From Adineta steineri (lineage: Eukaryota > Rotifera > Eurotatoria > Adinetida > Adinetidae), in contig CAJNOI010000008.1 of assembly GCA_905250115.1 (NCBI GenBank), positions 1,007,822-1,071,821 of the forward strand: a stretch of 64,000 nucleotides of DNA. Direction: 5' to 3'. Of the stretch, positions 26,868 to 38,766 are shown piece by piece. The notes beneath the pieces are model-generated. The model saw nothing but the letters and a program-made list of their open reading frames with translations. It was not told the origin of the DNA and made no database searches. A program made the translations under genes and the position numbers. How positions within the stretch are numbered: position 1 is the first letter of the stretch; each line of letters starts with the position of its first letter.

Positions 26868-27611
26868 ATTATTTGCTTCTTTTGTTCAATTGTAATATCA
26901 ATGAATATTTTAATTTGAAATATACATTGTTAATAGTAAGAATAACATTCAACAAATGAACGAAAATCAAAACAACCTACATTTATCGGCTTACTCAGTT
27001 GCTTCTTTCTTTTTTTGTTACAATCAATTTCGCCTACAAAAGCGATTTAACGCGAAATAATCTATCTATGTATATGTGTTTCTATTGACAAAAGCACATT
27101 CGATTACATGTTGTCTAGTTGCTTACATAAACTATGTGTAGTAATATACTGTACATTTCAAAAAAGAAATTCTTCATTTTTCTTCTAATCATTAAAATAA
27201 GTCAAATTGAATGTTGCATATTTTCTTAAAACAAAAATATTCAATTTCATAACAATTAAGGTTTTTCTCGTATTATGATGATAACTTATAAATCTCAAGA
27301 GATATTATTTCGATATAATCACGAGAACATTTTGCTTTTAAATTCTACGCATTGACATAATGTTTTGTCTGATAGAATAATACAGTCACAGATGCAGAAA
27401 ACGTGAAGAATTATGAAATAAACGGTATGTTTTTTTTCAATGTGAGAGTGCATAATTGATGAAATTTTAAAAAAACGAAAGGAAAAAGAGGCGTATGATG
27501 AAAAACAAACATACATTCAATATTTACTTAAGAGATTCTATTTAAGCAGCCGTTTTATTTCTCATTCATACGTATTTTTTCGAGCAAATAACTTATTTTT
27601 GAGCCGGTATA
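26868..27611. other. Divergent intergenic region
   Basis: About 740 bp between a minus-strand and a plus-strand gene, presumably holding both promoters. No specific element recognised. Confidence 0.4.
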
Positions 27612-27935
27612 ATGACACAAACTATTAGTTTTGGTTCATGCGTAGCAGATTATTGGTTTGTCTGGTAAGTTTAATAAATAATTAGAATAAAATTGAACAG
27701 TTTATTATTTCCTAGGATGATTGATGGCGCTAGCCTTGTATTTACACTTGCCATAAATTTGGCTATATCATATTTCTTTTTGAAATACTTTCAATTTCTT
27801 GCACATGGAGGTCCATCACCACCCAAAGCAGCTTCGCAATTTGGAAATTATGATGCTGCACAAGCAGCTCCTTCGATGCCAGTTGGTGCTTGGGGTAATG
27901 CAGCTGCAACGGGAACTGTATTTAATGCTGTATGA
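27612..27935 (+). CDS. Small single-TM protein, unknown function
   Basis: Two exons, 27612-27664 and 27716-27935 (51-bp intron), encode 90 residues. A hydrophobic segment (LVFTLAINLAISYFFLKYF, about residues 25-43) is the only predicted membrane span. The C-terminal half is Ala/Pro/Gly-rich (PSPPKAAS, AAQAAPSMPVGAWG). Splice sites are canonical (GTAAGT donor, CCTAG acceptor) and the fused frame is fully open. I do not recognise the family. It may be a small membrane-associated subunit, or a transcript with an additional 5' exon. Confidence 0.6.
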
Positions 27936-29888
27936 TCTTAATGGACATAATGTAACATTTGCTCGTTAATTTGGCTCTCTACTATTTTTTTGTATTGTAC
28001 GAATGAGATGAACCTACATATTTTTCGTGTAAAGCAGGCTGTACAAGTTTTTTGATCATAAATAAGAAACATATCGAAGATTTAATCTACATAGTATCGG
28101 TATTTTTTTATATTGTTTAAAGCTTATGATAAAAAACATTTGGATGTCATTGGATACTCTCCCTATTTTATGTTGATTAATATAGTTAAGAAAATAGACA
28201 TTATCAGAAAGAATGTAATAAAGCTACTGAGTGATGACATGTTGATAACAATAATACTGGCATATCAATTATAACTTTTGTAAAAGTAAATGATTTAATA
28301 AAAGAAGAAATATTATTTATTTCTTATATCAAAAAAAGTAAAATCTTGATGAAAGATTATTTCAATTAAAACTAAAAAATAATTCTTTTAACAAATATGT
28401 TGAAATACATTTAATAGTTTTGTCATTAAGTGGATTTTAAACCAACTATTTCTTCCATTCCTTTTGCATTACGATTAAAAAAATAAGAAAAAATAAATAC
28501 TTATGAAAGCATACCATTTCTACTTTATGTACAAAATAAACAACAAGAGTATTAAGAATATTTCAATAGTTAGGAAAACGAATACAAGAATTTTACAAAT
28601 GTAATATTGAAGAAAAATGAACATACAGGTTTAATAATCGCGTGTTTTATTTTTCTCCCTATTATGTGTATTTGCTGTAATTAATATCTAATAGGTTTTA
28701 TTTTCGAGATGCATAATGTCCACTATATAAAATTGATGATCAATGCCATCGTTCGATTACCTGATGTGCAATGCTTAGAATTAATCCTATTGATTTATTA
28801 TTCACTATAAATATTGAATTTGTGATTATCGTTATTTATATTTCAATCTTGAATATCGATTTTCAATTCTATTGAATAATACATTCAAACTATGAAGTCT
28901 TTATATCATTTCATCAAAAGTAACAATTGATTATATCAATAGCAAACGTGTCAGATGCAATTGTTGCATTCATAACACTTAGTTATAAATTAGATATATT
29001 CGATCTGTATTGTTGAATAGGTCAGTTAGTATAGAAGTAATGAATTAAAGAAATGCTTTAAGCTTTGTACGAATTATGATAGATCTTCAAGAAATTAACA
29101 AGTAATTAAAAATTCTATATTTCTGCAACAATGAAATTGCATCAGAATTTTTTATTTCTTATTTTTCTCCGGTACTTTTAAACATCTGTGAATATATTAG
29201 AATAATAAACATTTGAAGCATAAGAACACCGTGAGCAATCATTTTCCTAGTGTTATTAAGTGTCTTCTGGAACAAAATAAAAAAAAAAGAAGGCGACTAT
29301 TAATGATAAATATATATGACTTTCAGTCATTTAACGCTTCAAAATCATATTCTCATTACATTTGAGATCAGCTTCAATTAATCATGAACATGACTTTATG
29401 AATAATCGATTAAATGTTCAAATATATATCTAAAAAGTTTGCTTCTTTTTGAAATTATTCTTTCTCTCTATTTATCCATTATTATATATGAATAAATTGT
29501 CATCACGAAATACATTATTTCTATTTCCTTTGTCAATAAATTATATGAATGATGTATTCATTATGTTTCACCTTAACATCTGAATTTCTTCTCTTAGAAA
29601 CTAAAAGCAAAATTGTTTGTCAAGGAAACTAAATCGTTCGTAAGAAAACTCATAGCCTTCTCTAATTCTGATTTAGTTACGTCTCTAATCTAGACATTAT
29701 TTGAAATTAGATTATGTCTAAAATCATTTTCTTATCATATGAAGGACATACATTACAGATAACATATTCATCATCAAACAACTACTATATCGAAATGAAA
29801 GATATTTTATTTTATTTCTTTGATCTATAAAAAAATGTTTTTGTTGCATCTATGAATGATAAATGCTAATTTTGAACATGACGTATAA
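27936..29888. other. Intergenic region
   Basis: Nearly 2 kb of AT-rich DNA between convergently placed genes. No exon, RNA gene or repeat signature recognised by eye. Confidence 0.4.
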
Positions 29889-30272
29889 TTAATGTCCTGT
29901 AGCAAATATCATACGAACGGCATATTTTAGACAAAATTCTCGTGGTTGACCAGATTGACGACAGTATCTATAAAGTATATTTGCATTACGTTGTGAACGT
30001 TTGACAATTAATCGATCTCGTTTCATGACAGATAATAATGGTGAATTTGATGAAATTTGTTCTAGATGGTTGGGTGAATCGAATTCATTCGAATCATCAT
30101 CAGTATACGCAGATGCCTACAATAGATATATATATATATTCAATTGTTTCTTATATGATATGTAATATTTACTGTTGAGATAATAACAATTAAAAAAATG
30201 ACAAGCAGACACCATAACTATAATACAATAGTGAAAAAATAAATTCTATTAAAAGGATATGATTACTTTCAT
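29889..30272 (-). CDS. Putative secreted peptide (neuropeptide-like) precursor, 92 aa
   Basis: Three exons on the minus strand: 30267-30272 (only Met-Lys), 30173-30217 and 29889-30116, all phase 0. The product begins MKLWCLLVIFLIVIISTASA, a textbook signal peptide whose cleavage site falls at the second intron. After an acidic Asp/Ser spacer come two dibasic sites (MKRDR and VKRSQ). The final peptide region contains RYCRQSGQPREFCLKY, with two cysteines nine residues apart, and ends in a hydrophobic segment and Gly-His. Signal peptide, dibasic cleavage sites and a single possible disulfide fit a peptide-hormone precursor. I cannot match it to a known neuropeptide family. The two-codon first exon explains why simple frame searches miss it. 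Confidence 0.6.
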
Positions 30273-32225
30273 GATTATTTATTGTAAATTTGGTTAAGGA
30301 AAAGTAATACTGATATAGGTTCAAATGTCTTTGTTATTTTTCATTATGAGCCAAGCGTAATATAACCGATATATTTCTTCTTTTTTTTTCTTCTCTTTTT
30401 CTCTCTCTCTTTCTCTTTTATTCTCTTGAGTTTCTCTATAGTTGATGATGTTACTGTTGTTATAATTGACGTAAATAATAACAATTGAATAAAATATAAA
30501 CAATAATTTAAAATAAAGAATTCAAATGTCGAATATGTCAATATAACATTTTCTCAAGAGAATCAATAATAAAAACAAAATTATTCTCTCATTTAACATC
30601 GCCTTAAATAAATCTGCATTGAACCTCTTCAAGAAATATTTCCTACTTGAAAAAAACTCTACTATAATCTTCTGATTGCTCTTCATAGAAAAACGAAAAA
30701 AGAAGCCAAGTATACAAAATAGTAAATTGCTATTAGATATGATATTTTTATGACTTTAATTGCGTCATTATGACTTACGTATGTAGTATAAAAAAACTAA
30801 TTATCTAAAATATTTAAGTATTGTGCAATTTATTGCTTCAGATATATTATGAAGAGGATGGAATATTAATAAATATTGTTTGCTTATATTACTCTTGATT
30901 TAGTTGCTGTGTTTCAAAATCAATCATATTGACTATCGATCTTCAATTATATAGATATATGTGTATTCTATTTTAATCAATTCTTATGAGATTTAGTATA
31001 GAGAAAAAAATCAAAAATCATTCGAAATTTAGAGAAGATCTCAAGATAGTTGTTTCTATTTTAAGACGTGACGACTTTTTTTTATAAAAGAAACTACAAA
31101 TCTGAGGTACAAAATCTTCCCAAAAATCAAAAATCTCGTCCCTCAGGAAGATTTTTCCAAACAATTTTCCCAAAAAATGCAGTTTTGACAAAAATTTCTT
31201 CCTCCGCACGAGAAAGATTCTGCACCTCTGTTACGAATGCAAAAAAGAATGAAGCAATCATACTATCACATTCGGAGAATAGAAAATAGAGCAAAATTGT
31301 ATTACAATGATGAAATAGAGGTTATTTTTGGTATAATTGATTAAAATAAAAATTTGTATTTTAATTAGTGAGAATCAACTACATCAAAACTAATGTCCGT
31401 TACGTCATCAGAAATGTCATTTCCTTCTTGTTTTTTTTACACGAAAGTCATCATTTTTTATTTCCGGAACAATCTTAAATTTGTTTTCTATTAAATAGAA
31501 AAAAACTAATGTATATAATTACTATACAGAGTGATTTTTAGTTCTCAGTTATTAATATCGTTGTGGTATGAAACTGTAGGATGTATATTTTCATTTTACA
31601 TTAGGCGATGATTTATATGAAGTAGTAAATTATTCCCATGAATGTAATAAATAAAATGAGATCAAAGATAACTTACGATGTATTTAATTTATTTCATGAT
31701 AATAATATCAACAAAAATAAGCGTTTCTTCCCACTACTGGTTTTTATTCAATCGATTTCTCTTGATAAAAGAACTAATGAATAGTTTATGAGATGAATAC
31801 TCTTTAATATCTTTTTATTGTAATTTATCGATCATAATTCGTATATTCGGTACATTCTCTTGTCGAGTTATGATCATTTTATTAGATTTCTACTCGATGA
31901 TTGATCATATCATGATTTCTTTTTCAACATATTAGTTTCGCAAGAATATCGGATTTCTTGTGAAATATACGAATCAATTGAAAACGATGTAACAAAAAAA
32001 GATATTCTCTAAATCTTTTGTAACAACTTCATACTTCGAATATTAACTAATAAACTAGAATATACATTACACACAAAAATAATACTGATAATCTATTACT
32101 TAATCTTACATTTTGAAATTAATGAATTTCTATGACAACATATACTCTGTTTATATTTACAATTTCTCTTTAATTCATCTTTTCTAAATTAAAAAACAAA
32201 CAAACATTTATATTATGATTGAAAT
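30273..32225. other. Intergenic region containing a degraded MITE
   Basis: AT-rich, with a pyrimidine/purine-rich patch near 30380-30420. A short inverted-repeat element is annotated separately at 31102-31230. No gene seen. Confidence 0.4.
31102..31230. mobile_element. Degraded hAT-like MITE
   Basis: A 129-bp segment with imperfect terminal inverted repeats: left CTGAGGTACAAAATC, right (reverse complement) CAGAGGTGCAGAATC. It is flanked by 8-bp near-duplicates (CTACAAAT / TTACGAAT, 6 of 8). The CAGAGGTG-like ends and 8-bp target duplication are typical of hAT elements. Its base composition contrasts with the AT-rich flanks. Read on the minus strand, the interior (AAAACTGCATTTTTTGGGA) resembles that of the 43159-43313 element, suggesting distant relatives. 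Confidence 0.45.
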
Positions 32226-33141
32226 ATGACGAGTACACTGTCATTAACTAGTGATAATCAAAATGTAATATCAACAATTGATGATGAAATAAGTCATCAA
32301 TCTAATCGGAATACTCCAGAAAAAATCAATCGATTAGTAATAAAACCAACAACTGTGACAGAAAGAATTAAAAATTATTTTATTACAAATGATGGTCGAA
32401 TTGCATTAGCCGATCTTTTTTTTACGTTATTATGTGTTGTTCTTCAACATGTTATGGGTACTTGTCATCATTCCTTTAGTGATGGTCTGACTGCTATTGA
32501 ATGGTATGTTTTTACACCACCATGTATGTAATTTATTTGGGAATAATGTCAAATAATATAAATAAACTTTAGTTGGAGCTGGTCCACATACAGCTGTATT
32601 CTTTTTTGTTCTTTCATGGATAACATTAGCTTATTGTATTGAATGTATATGGGTTTATTTAAGTACAGGTATACGTGTATCGAAAAAACGAGATTTGATT
32701 ATACATGGTATTATTGTTATTTTATTTTTGATTGCATTTGGTTTTAATATTTGGGGTAAATGAATAGAAAATCTTTTTATATTGATTAAAATTTATATAT
32801 ATTTTTATTGAGGTTATGTTTTATGTGAAATGACAAGTCAAGTTATAACAATGAAAGCTTTTGCACCAGGCGTTTGCCGAGGCAATAGTAAAGCATGGTA
32901 AAATAATTTAAAAAAAAAATTTGTGAGAGAAAAAATTTCAATTTTAGTATTCCTTTGATTGCTGGTGTATTAACCTCATTTGCAGTAGCTTGTGCTTTCT
33001 TTGTAGAGCATATACTTGCACTAACGAAATGTAAACTATACAATGAGAATTTAGATTTTCTTTTAAAATTTTATTCTAATTTTAGTTTTAAAAAATCGTC
33101 GAGAAATGAATGATTCGAAATCACCTAAAATTTTATTGTAA
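32226..33141 (+). CDS. Four-transmembrane protein, MARVEL-like topology, function unknown
   Basis: Five exons, 32226-32523, 32573-32755, 32813-32897, 32948-33030 and 33086-33141, with introns of 49-57 bp, encode 234 residues. The first ~55 residues are hydrophilic and Asn/Thr-rich. Four hydrophobic helices follow: ALADLFFTLLCVVLQHV, AVFFFVLSWITLAYCIECIW, IIVILFLIAFGFNIW and IPLIAGVLTSFAVACAFFV. Between TM3 and TM4 is a Cys-containing loop (CEM, VCRGNSKAC). The C-tail is short and basic. The arrangement recalls MARVEL/tetraspan proteins, but no diagnostic motif was recognised. The final splice was chosen because it restores an open basic tail. Reading through would also stay open for about 28 codons. 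Confidence 0.65.
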
Positions 33142-33293
33142 ATGTTTTTATAATGGATTTTTTCTTGTTTCTTCGAGATAAAATAAACAAATCGAATGGT
33201 ACAGGTCAAAACTTGGTTTAATATTCGGATTTTTCAAAATGATTTTATTTAGAAATTTCGATATTTTTTCGAAATAAACTTATATTCGATTAA

Positions 33294-33684
33294 CCTTTCT
33301 AGCACTAGCTTGGGTCATTTTTGATTCGTACGTAAAAATCAGAAAATACACTAGAGATATTTTATTAATCTATGTTTTTGAATTTAAAAAAAGATACAAG
33401 TTACATTTTGACTCCATAATCCGATGATTCATCGAATTATCGATTGAAAGTGTCATATGTCTCTCTGTCTGTTTTTATATTTGTAGAGTAACGGAATTAT
33501 GATTTGATATCAGGGATTTGTAATAGTACGTAAAGAAATGAATCTTTTCTAAATTAAACAACATAGATTAATTCATAACAGATGCTAATTGCTTTAAAGA
33601 ATCATGGAAGAATAAAATATGTCTATTGTGTTTTCAAATTTTTAAGTACGGATCAAAAATGATCCAAAGCTGGTAGTACAAAGG
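33294..33684. mobile_element. piggyBac-like MITE with ~46-bp terminal inverted repeats
   Basis: The element is flanked on both sides by TTAA (33290-33293 and 33685-33688). Its ends are inverted repeats of about 46 bp with about eight mismatches. The left end begins CCTTTCTAGCACTAGCTT and the right end (reverse complement) begins CCTTTGTACTACCAGCTT. Both continue into the identical block TCATTTTTGAT. A TTAA duplication and CCYTTT-type termini are the signature of the piggyBac superfamily. The 391-bp interior has no transposase, so it is non-autonomous. Confidence 0.8.
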
Positions 33685-34079
33685 TTAATGATATGTAAAG
33701 TATGTAAAAGTATGCATTCATTCTGAAGCTTATCTATAATTTCTAATACGATTTGACAAGTCACAAAAAAATGCGAATAATGCTCTTTTGTATCTATAAA
33801 AATAATTTATTGCATAGAAGTAGAATTTTATGACATATATCATTAGAAACAACCGATGCATTAAATCCTAGTGAATACGAGAGTTATTAGACATTGTTGA
33901 ACTTTGTCGTAAAATGCTACAAAATCCAATAGAATATAATAAACTCCGTACATTTATTTCTTGTGTATTAATAATGGTAATACCCAATCTTTTGTCATTC
34001 GAAATCTCCTACAATTCTTTTTTCCTCATGAAACACTAGTCATTGTTTTGCATTGTTCAACTAAATTTAAGTAATATAA

Positions 34080-34161
34080 CCCTTTCCGGCTGGTTATTTG
34101 AAAAATACTGTGTCCGCCCACGGCAAAATATTGCCATTTGGCAACATCCGGCCGGAAAGGA
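34080..34161. mobile_element. Tiny piggyBac-like MITE (82 bp)
   Basis: Terminal inverted repeats CCCTTTCCGGCTGG and (reverse complement of the right end) TCCTTTCCGGCCGG differ at two positions. The right flank is TTAA; the left flank is ATAA, a one-base decay of TTAA. The interior is GC-richer than its surroundings and partly palindromic (GGCAAAATATTGCC). It probably belongs to the same superfamily as the element 400 bp upstream. Confidence 0.65.
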
Positions 34162-34578
34162 TTAAACTACAATCTATTGTACTACAATAACGCATTTTTG
34201 TTGCATCCATGTAAATTACAATACTTCATAATTGTAACATACATTAAGGAACATTCTATTTTCATAATAAAGAATCCTATAGATCATCAATCGATAATGA
34301 TGAATCAATGTTACTGTTAAAAACCTTTTATTTATTAGAAGAAACTTTTCTAAAATATTAAATTACGATATAGTAGTATACACTCAATAATACAAAACAA
34401 TTAAATTTTAAACGAAATTAGTAATAAATGAATAAAAATTAGTGAGCAGCACAAAACAAAAAAAATGTAGTAATTATTTATCACAATAAACGAGTTTCTA
34501 CCATCTTCTTATAATTCACAAATGTAAAGTTATAAAAGTCAAATAGTATAAACTAAGTTCTGTTCTTTTTTTCACTGT

Positions 34579-35868
34579 TTATGTTGAAGGTAAAGGTGCA
34601 GGAAGTTTTTGTTGTATTGGTGGCTGTTGAGCTATAGCATGGCTAAAATCAATGGAATATTTAACATTATCTGCTGAATCTTTTAATGTGCGTAAATATT
34701 GAAGAGTGCCAATATGTTTAGCTTGTGTAATACCTAATGTTGAACACATAGATGACAAACCGTCAATACGAGCAATTTCAACACGTTTAAGTGCGTCAGC
34801 TTTAGCTTGTTCACGTTTTAATTGTGCTTGTGCATCAGAAAAAGCAACGGATTGTGAGGCATTATTACGAAATTGATTTGCTAATATATCAGTTTGTTTT
34901 TTAACAAGAGCTTCTTGATTAAGATATTCTTCTCGTTCTTTTTCTAAATCACGAACTAAACCTAATAAACGTCGTTCCATAACACGATCAGGTACATCAA
35001 TATCTAAATTTAAATTCGAAATTTGTTTTTTGTTATCAGTTTAAATATTTTACCGTGTAATTGAAGATATCGAACTTCAGCAAAAAAACCTTTTTCTTCT
35101 TTTTTACAATTTTTGTCACGTGCTTTACATGCGGCAACACATTGTTCATGTATAGGACAAGTTGGACACCCTGATTTACACTTTGGAATACAACAAGAAC
35201 CACCTAAGAATAAATAATTTGATTTAATTTTTTTTGAAAAATATTTCTTTTAGATTTACCTAGTTGACGTTTAACGCCAAGATAAATTTCTCGCCAAATT
35301 TTTTCTCGATCATTTATAAACTCATCTGTATCGAAACGAGAACAAGTTGATATTATTGCTTCTTTAGCATTTGAAACAATAATTGGTTCGTAATAAAGAT
35401 CATACGCTGCATGAAGTAATGGTAAATCTTCTTTTATTAAGAAAAATTGAAATGTTATTGTCTAAATAAATAAAAAATTCGCTTTTTTATGTAATATGAG
35501 AATTTTAAACTTCTATTTACCAAATGCACTTCTAAATTATCTGTTGTAAAAACTGATATACGATTGAAATTTACATGATGTGCTGTAGCTCTGAATTTTT
35601 TAAAACTAAAAGACAAACAAAATTTTCGAAAAGATTCTTTTTTAATGATTTACTGATAATCTGGACCAACAAGATAACGACCACCTTCATAAACTCGATT
35701 GAGGTTTACACGACCGGTTGTATGTCGACGTAGAAAACCATAGTGATAAAAATCAAGGTAAGAAAATGATATAGGTAAAAGAATAATCAGGAGTAAGATA
35801 GATACTCCAACACCTATAACGACCGGCCAAAACCAACGAGGGAAGCTCCCATTATTATTTGCCATCAT
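34579..35868 (-). CDS. Membrane-anchored SPFH/band-7 family protein with cysteine-rich insertion
   Basis: Five exons on the minus strand, 35654-35868, 35521-35605, 35260-35461, 35054-35203 and 34579-35003, encode 358 residues. After a short N-terminus comes one TM helix (WPVVIGVGVSILLLIILLP). The SPFH-type region follows: FYHYGFLRRHTTGRV, YEGGRYLVGPDYHF, FTTDNLEVHL and the AKEAIISTCSRF stretch. A C-terminal coiled coil is formed by LVRDLEKEREEYLNQEALVKKQ and the QLKREQAKADALKRVEIARI helix. This layout matches prohibitin/stomatin-like scaffolds. Unusually, exon 4 (about residues 168-200) inserts eight cysteines in about 30 residues (SCCIPKCKSGCPTCPIHEQC, then two more). The start at 35868 was chosen because a TAG acceptor lies 2 nt upstream. 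Location and partners are unknown. Confidence 0.85.
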
Positions 35869-35871
35869 ATC

Positions 35872-36688
35872 TACAACTATAATATATAACCAATAATCGT
35901 ACTGTAGGAAACAATTTAGAAATGAGTATGAGCGCCTGTCCTCGGTTGACACAAGGAATAAAAAAAATATATGTCAAGGTTCTCCTTGTTGGTTTGTTGT
36001 TTTTTCTCCTCTCGTCATACATGAGAAAGAACAAATCAGCATCAATGATGTATAAAATAAAAAAAATAGATTGGACAAGTATATTGATTGATATACGAGT
36101 CTCGTCTTACTAGCAAGCGTTTTATTAGAGGGACGAATGTATGAGTAATCTATTTGCTAGTATAGTATAGCATCCATATGTCAAATCTATGTACTACAAT
36201 TAACGACTGACGATAGTTGGCGTTAGTTGTTGAGCAAATATTATTATATAATAATTATGAGTAGATATAGTTGTATAGGTATGTGATAATTATATGTACA
36301 ATATATATAGTGTGCATTGAAGGAAATTCTTAATGTATTCAACATAGAAATAGTCTAACATCTTTGTCGAAAGTTTATCATTTGTAAACTTTATTTTATT
36401 ACGAAGCAGTTTTTAACATTCTTTGGTTTGATAAGAATAGCAACAGTATTAAATCCTAAACACAGTCGAGTCTATTTCCTTCAGTCTTTTTAATTAATCA
36501 TGCATCGCTATCTATTCAATTTTTTTTTAAATTTAATATACTTTTCTCTGTCATAAAAAAGTAAGCTGTGAATCTGTTATTGTCATTGTCATATTACTTC
36601 AACAGTCACCATATAATTATGTCATGCGTCATGACGAAGCAGAAAAATATGATATAAATATATATATATATATATTTACTAATTTCAG
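35872..36688. other. Divergent intergenic region
   Basis: About 800 bp between the SPFH gene (-) and the FSP1-like gene (+). It ends in a TA-repeat and the CAG acceptor at 36686-36688. No further element recognised. Confidence 0.4.
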
Positions 36689-36713
36689 AACGAAGATTGC
36701 AAAAAAGAAGAAG

Positions 36714-38723
36714 ATGGGTATCAGTGGATCTCAAGATAATAGTGGAAAAAAGCCTGTTGTACTTATTGTTGGAGGCGGCTACGGCGGTATTCAATGCGCC
36801 AAATTATTAGATAAAACTGGTCAATTTTTTGTCGTACTTATCGATCGAAAATCTTATTTTCTTCATAATATAGCATCAGTGCGTGCAGTGGTTGAACATG
36901 ATTTTGCTCGAAAGATAATTACGCCATACGATCGATTACTTACTAACGGTTAGTATATTCTCAATGTTTTTTCGCCAATCTATCTTGAGAAAAATATTTA
37001 TATGTTGATTAAACGAAATAGTCTACGAGAAAACAGCAGTCTTTACGGTTTTCTAGTGATCACGAATTTTGCACTGTTCCTCTGAACTAAATCTAATGCT
37101 TCCATGGAGTGTATATGGACCATTTCAAAGTATTAGACGCCTATATATATATACGTCAATGTCCAGAAATAGAACTAACCGTTAAAGGTGTATTACGTAT
37201 ATAATATAATAATATTATTATTTTAATCTTCCTGATGAGAAACATCCAAACGTGTGGTTGTCGTTAGCAAAAAGATGAATTATGTTGATTAAAAATAAAA
37301 TTGAGCTGCTTTTGATTAAAATCTCGAGTTTCACTGTTTTACCTTTAGAAAAAAGACTTTGTCTAGAACTGGATAATCCAAACCATCTTCGTCATTAAAG
37401 ATTTATATATATATAATGTTAATAATCTTATGAAATACTAAGTTGTCGACTTACACTAATTGAATAAACCAGTTGGTTCCAATTCTCATTCTCACACACT
37501 GTAATATATTAAGAAATCTTGTATAAATTCATAATTTCCATACTCCGGCGCTGAACAAACCTCTTTCGAAAGTTTTCTTTCGTTATAACGAAAAATATCT
37601 TTTCAATGAAACTCTATCTATTTATCTTATAACAATATTTGCAATATTTTCGATTATAGGTTGTGTTGTACAAGCTGAAGTAATATCTATTACTGATGAT
37701 AGTATTCAAGTTTATGGACGTAATGAACCAATTCATTTTAATTATTTAATCATAGCGACAGGTTCATCATATGCTTTTCCTGGTAAAATAGCTGAAACTG
37801 ACAGCTCCAAAGCAGTTGATCTTTACAATAATTTACAAGAAAAAATCCAACAAGCTGAACAAATATTAATTATTGGTGGTGGTCCAGTTGGTATTGAATT
37901 AGCTGGAGAAATTGCTACAGATTATCCAGAAAAAGATATTACAATTGTTCATAATCAAATGACATTATTACAACCAAAAGCATTTCAAGATAAAATATAT
38001 GTTCGTTTACAAGAACAACTTGAAAGAATGAAAATAAAAATCATATTAAATGATGGCATTGAATTATCTGATGATTTACTCAGACACAAACTTAACTATG
38101 TTGAAGGAAAACGAACTTATATAACAGAGAAAAATAAAATAAATATTACAGCTGATTTAACATTTCTATGTATTGGTGCACATGTTAATAATAAAAGTAT
38201 TAAAAATGGTCCATTAATTTCAAAATTAAATCCTCAAACAGGTCGATTAATTGTTAATAATTATTTTCAAGTTGATGGTTATGAAAATATTTTTGCTATT
38301 GGTGATATATGTGATAAAGAAGCAAAATATGGCTATGTAGCAGCAGCTCAAGCAGAATATGTTGCTAAATTTCTAACATTAATTGATAAGAAAAAACCTT
38401 ATCCAAAAGAATATCAAATTCATCAATATCCACTTATACTTTTAACAATTGGTAGAAATGGGGGTATTGGACAAATTCCAAATAAAAGTGGAACTATTAT
38501 AGGAAATTTCCTTGTAAAATATATAAAAGCAAGAGATATATTTACATCACGTTATCGATCATTTATGAATTATAAAATGGACAGTGAAATAGAAAATAAA
38601 TCAGCATATACAAATAAAATTGATTCAATTCAATCGATATTATCATTTACTGAACAAGATGCTCGAAATTTACTTGCAGGTTTACCAGCACAAGAACTTG
38701 CATCTGGTCAAGATTTTATTTAA
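36714..38723 (+). CDS. AIFM2/FSP1-like FAD-dependent NAD(P)H oxidoreductase
   Basis: Two exons, 36714-36948 and 37660-38723, encode 432 residues. FSP1 reduces ubiquinone and vitamin K at membranes and suppresses lipid peroxidation. The protein starts MGISGSQ, a good N-myristoylation sequence as in human FSP1. Next come the FAD-binding IVGGGYGGIQCA (residues ~18-29), IIATGSSYAFPGK, a second Rossmann motif IIGGGPVGIELAGE for NAD(P)H, and the FAD-contacting IFAIGDICD. The C-terminal region holds TIGRNGGIGQIP and KARDIFTSRY, matching FSP1. A 40-residue Ser/Gln-rich tail extends beyond the human length. The 711-bp intron is far longer than most introns here. A CAG acceptor 25 nt before the ATG may be a trans-splice site. 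The gene converges on MAT2B with 43 bp between them. Confidence 0.92.
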
Positions 38724-38766
38724 AAAGTTTTTTTTTTGAATATAGTGAGTTTTTCATGTTTAAAAA

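Larger units (their letters stand above)
33142..34578. other. Intergenic region with two TTAA-flanked elements
   Basis: Holds the transposon-like elements at 33294-33684 and 34080-34161. The remainder is AT-rich with no gene seen. Confidence 0.5.
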
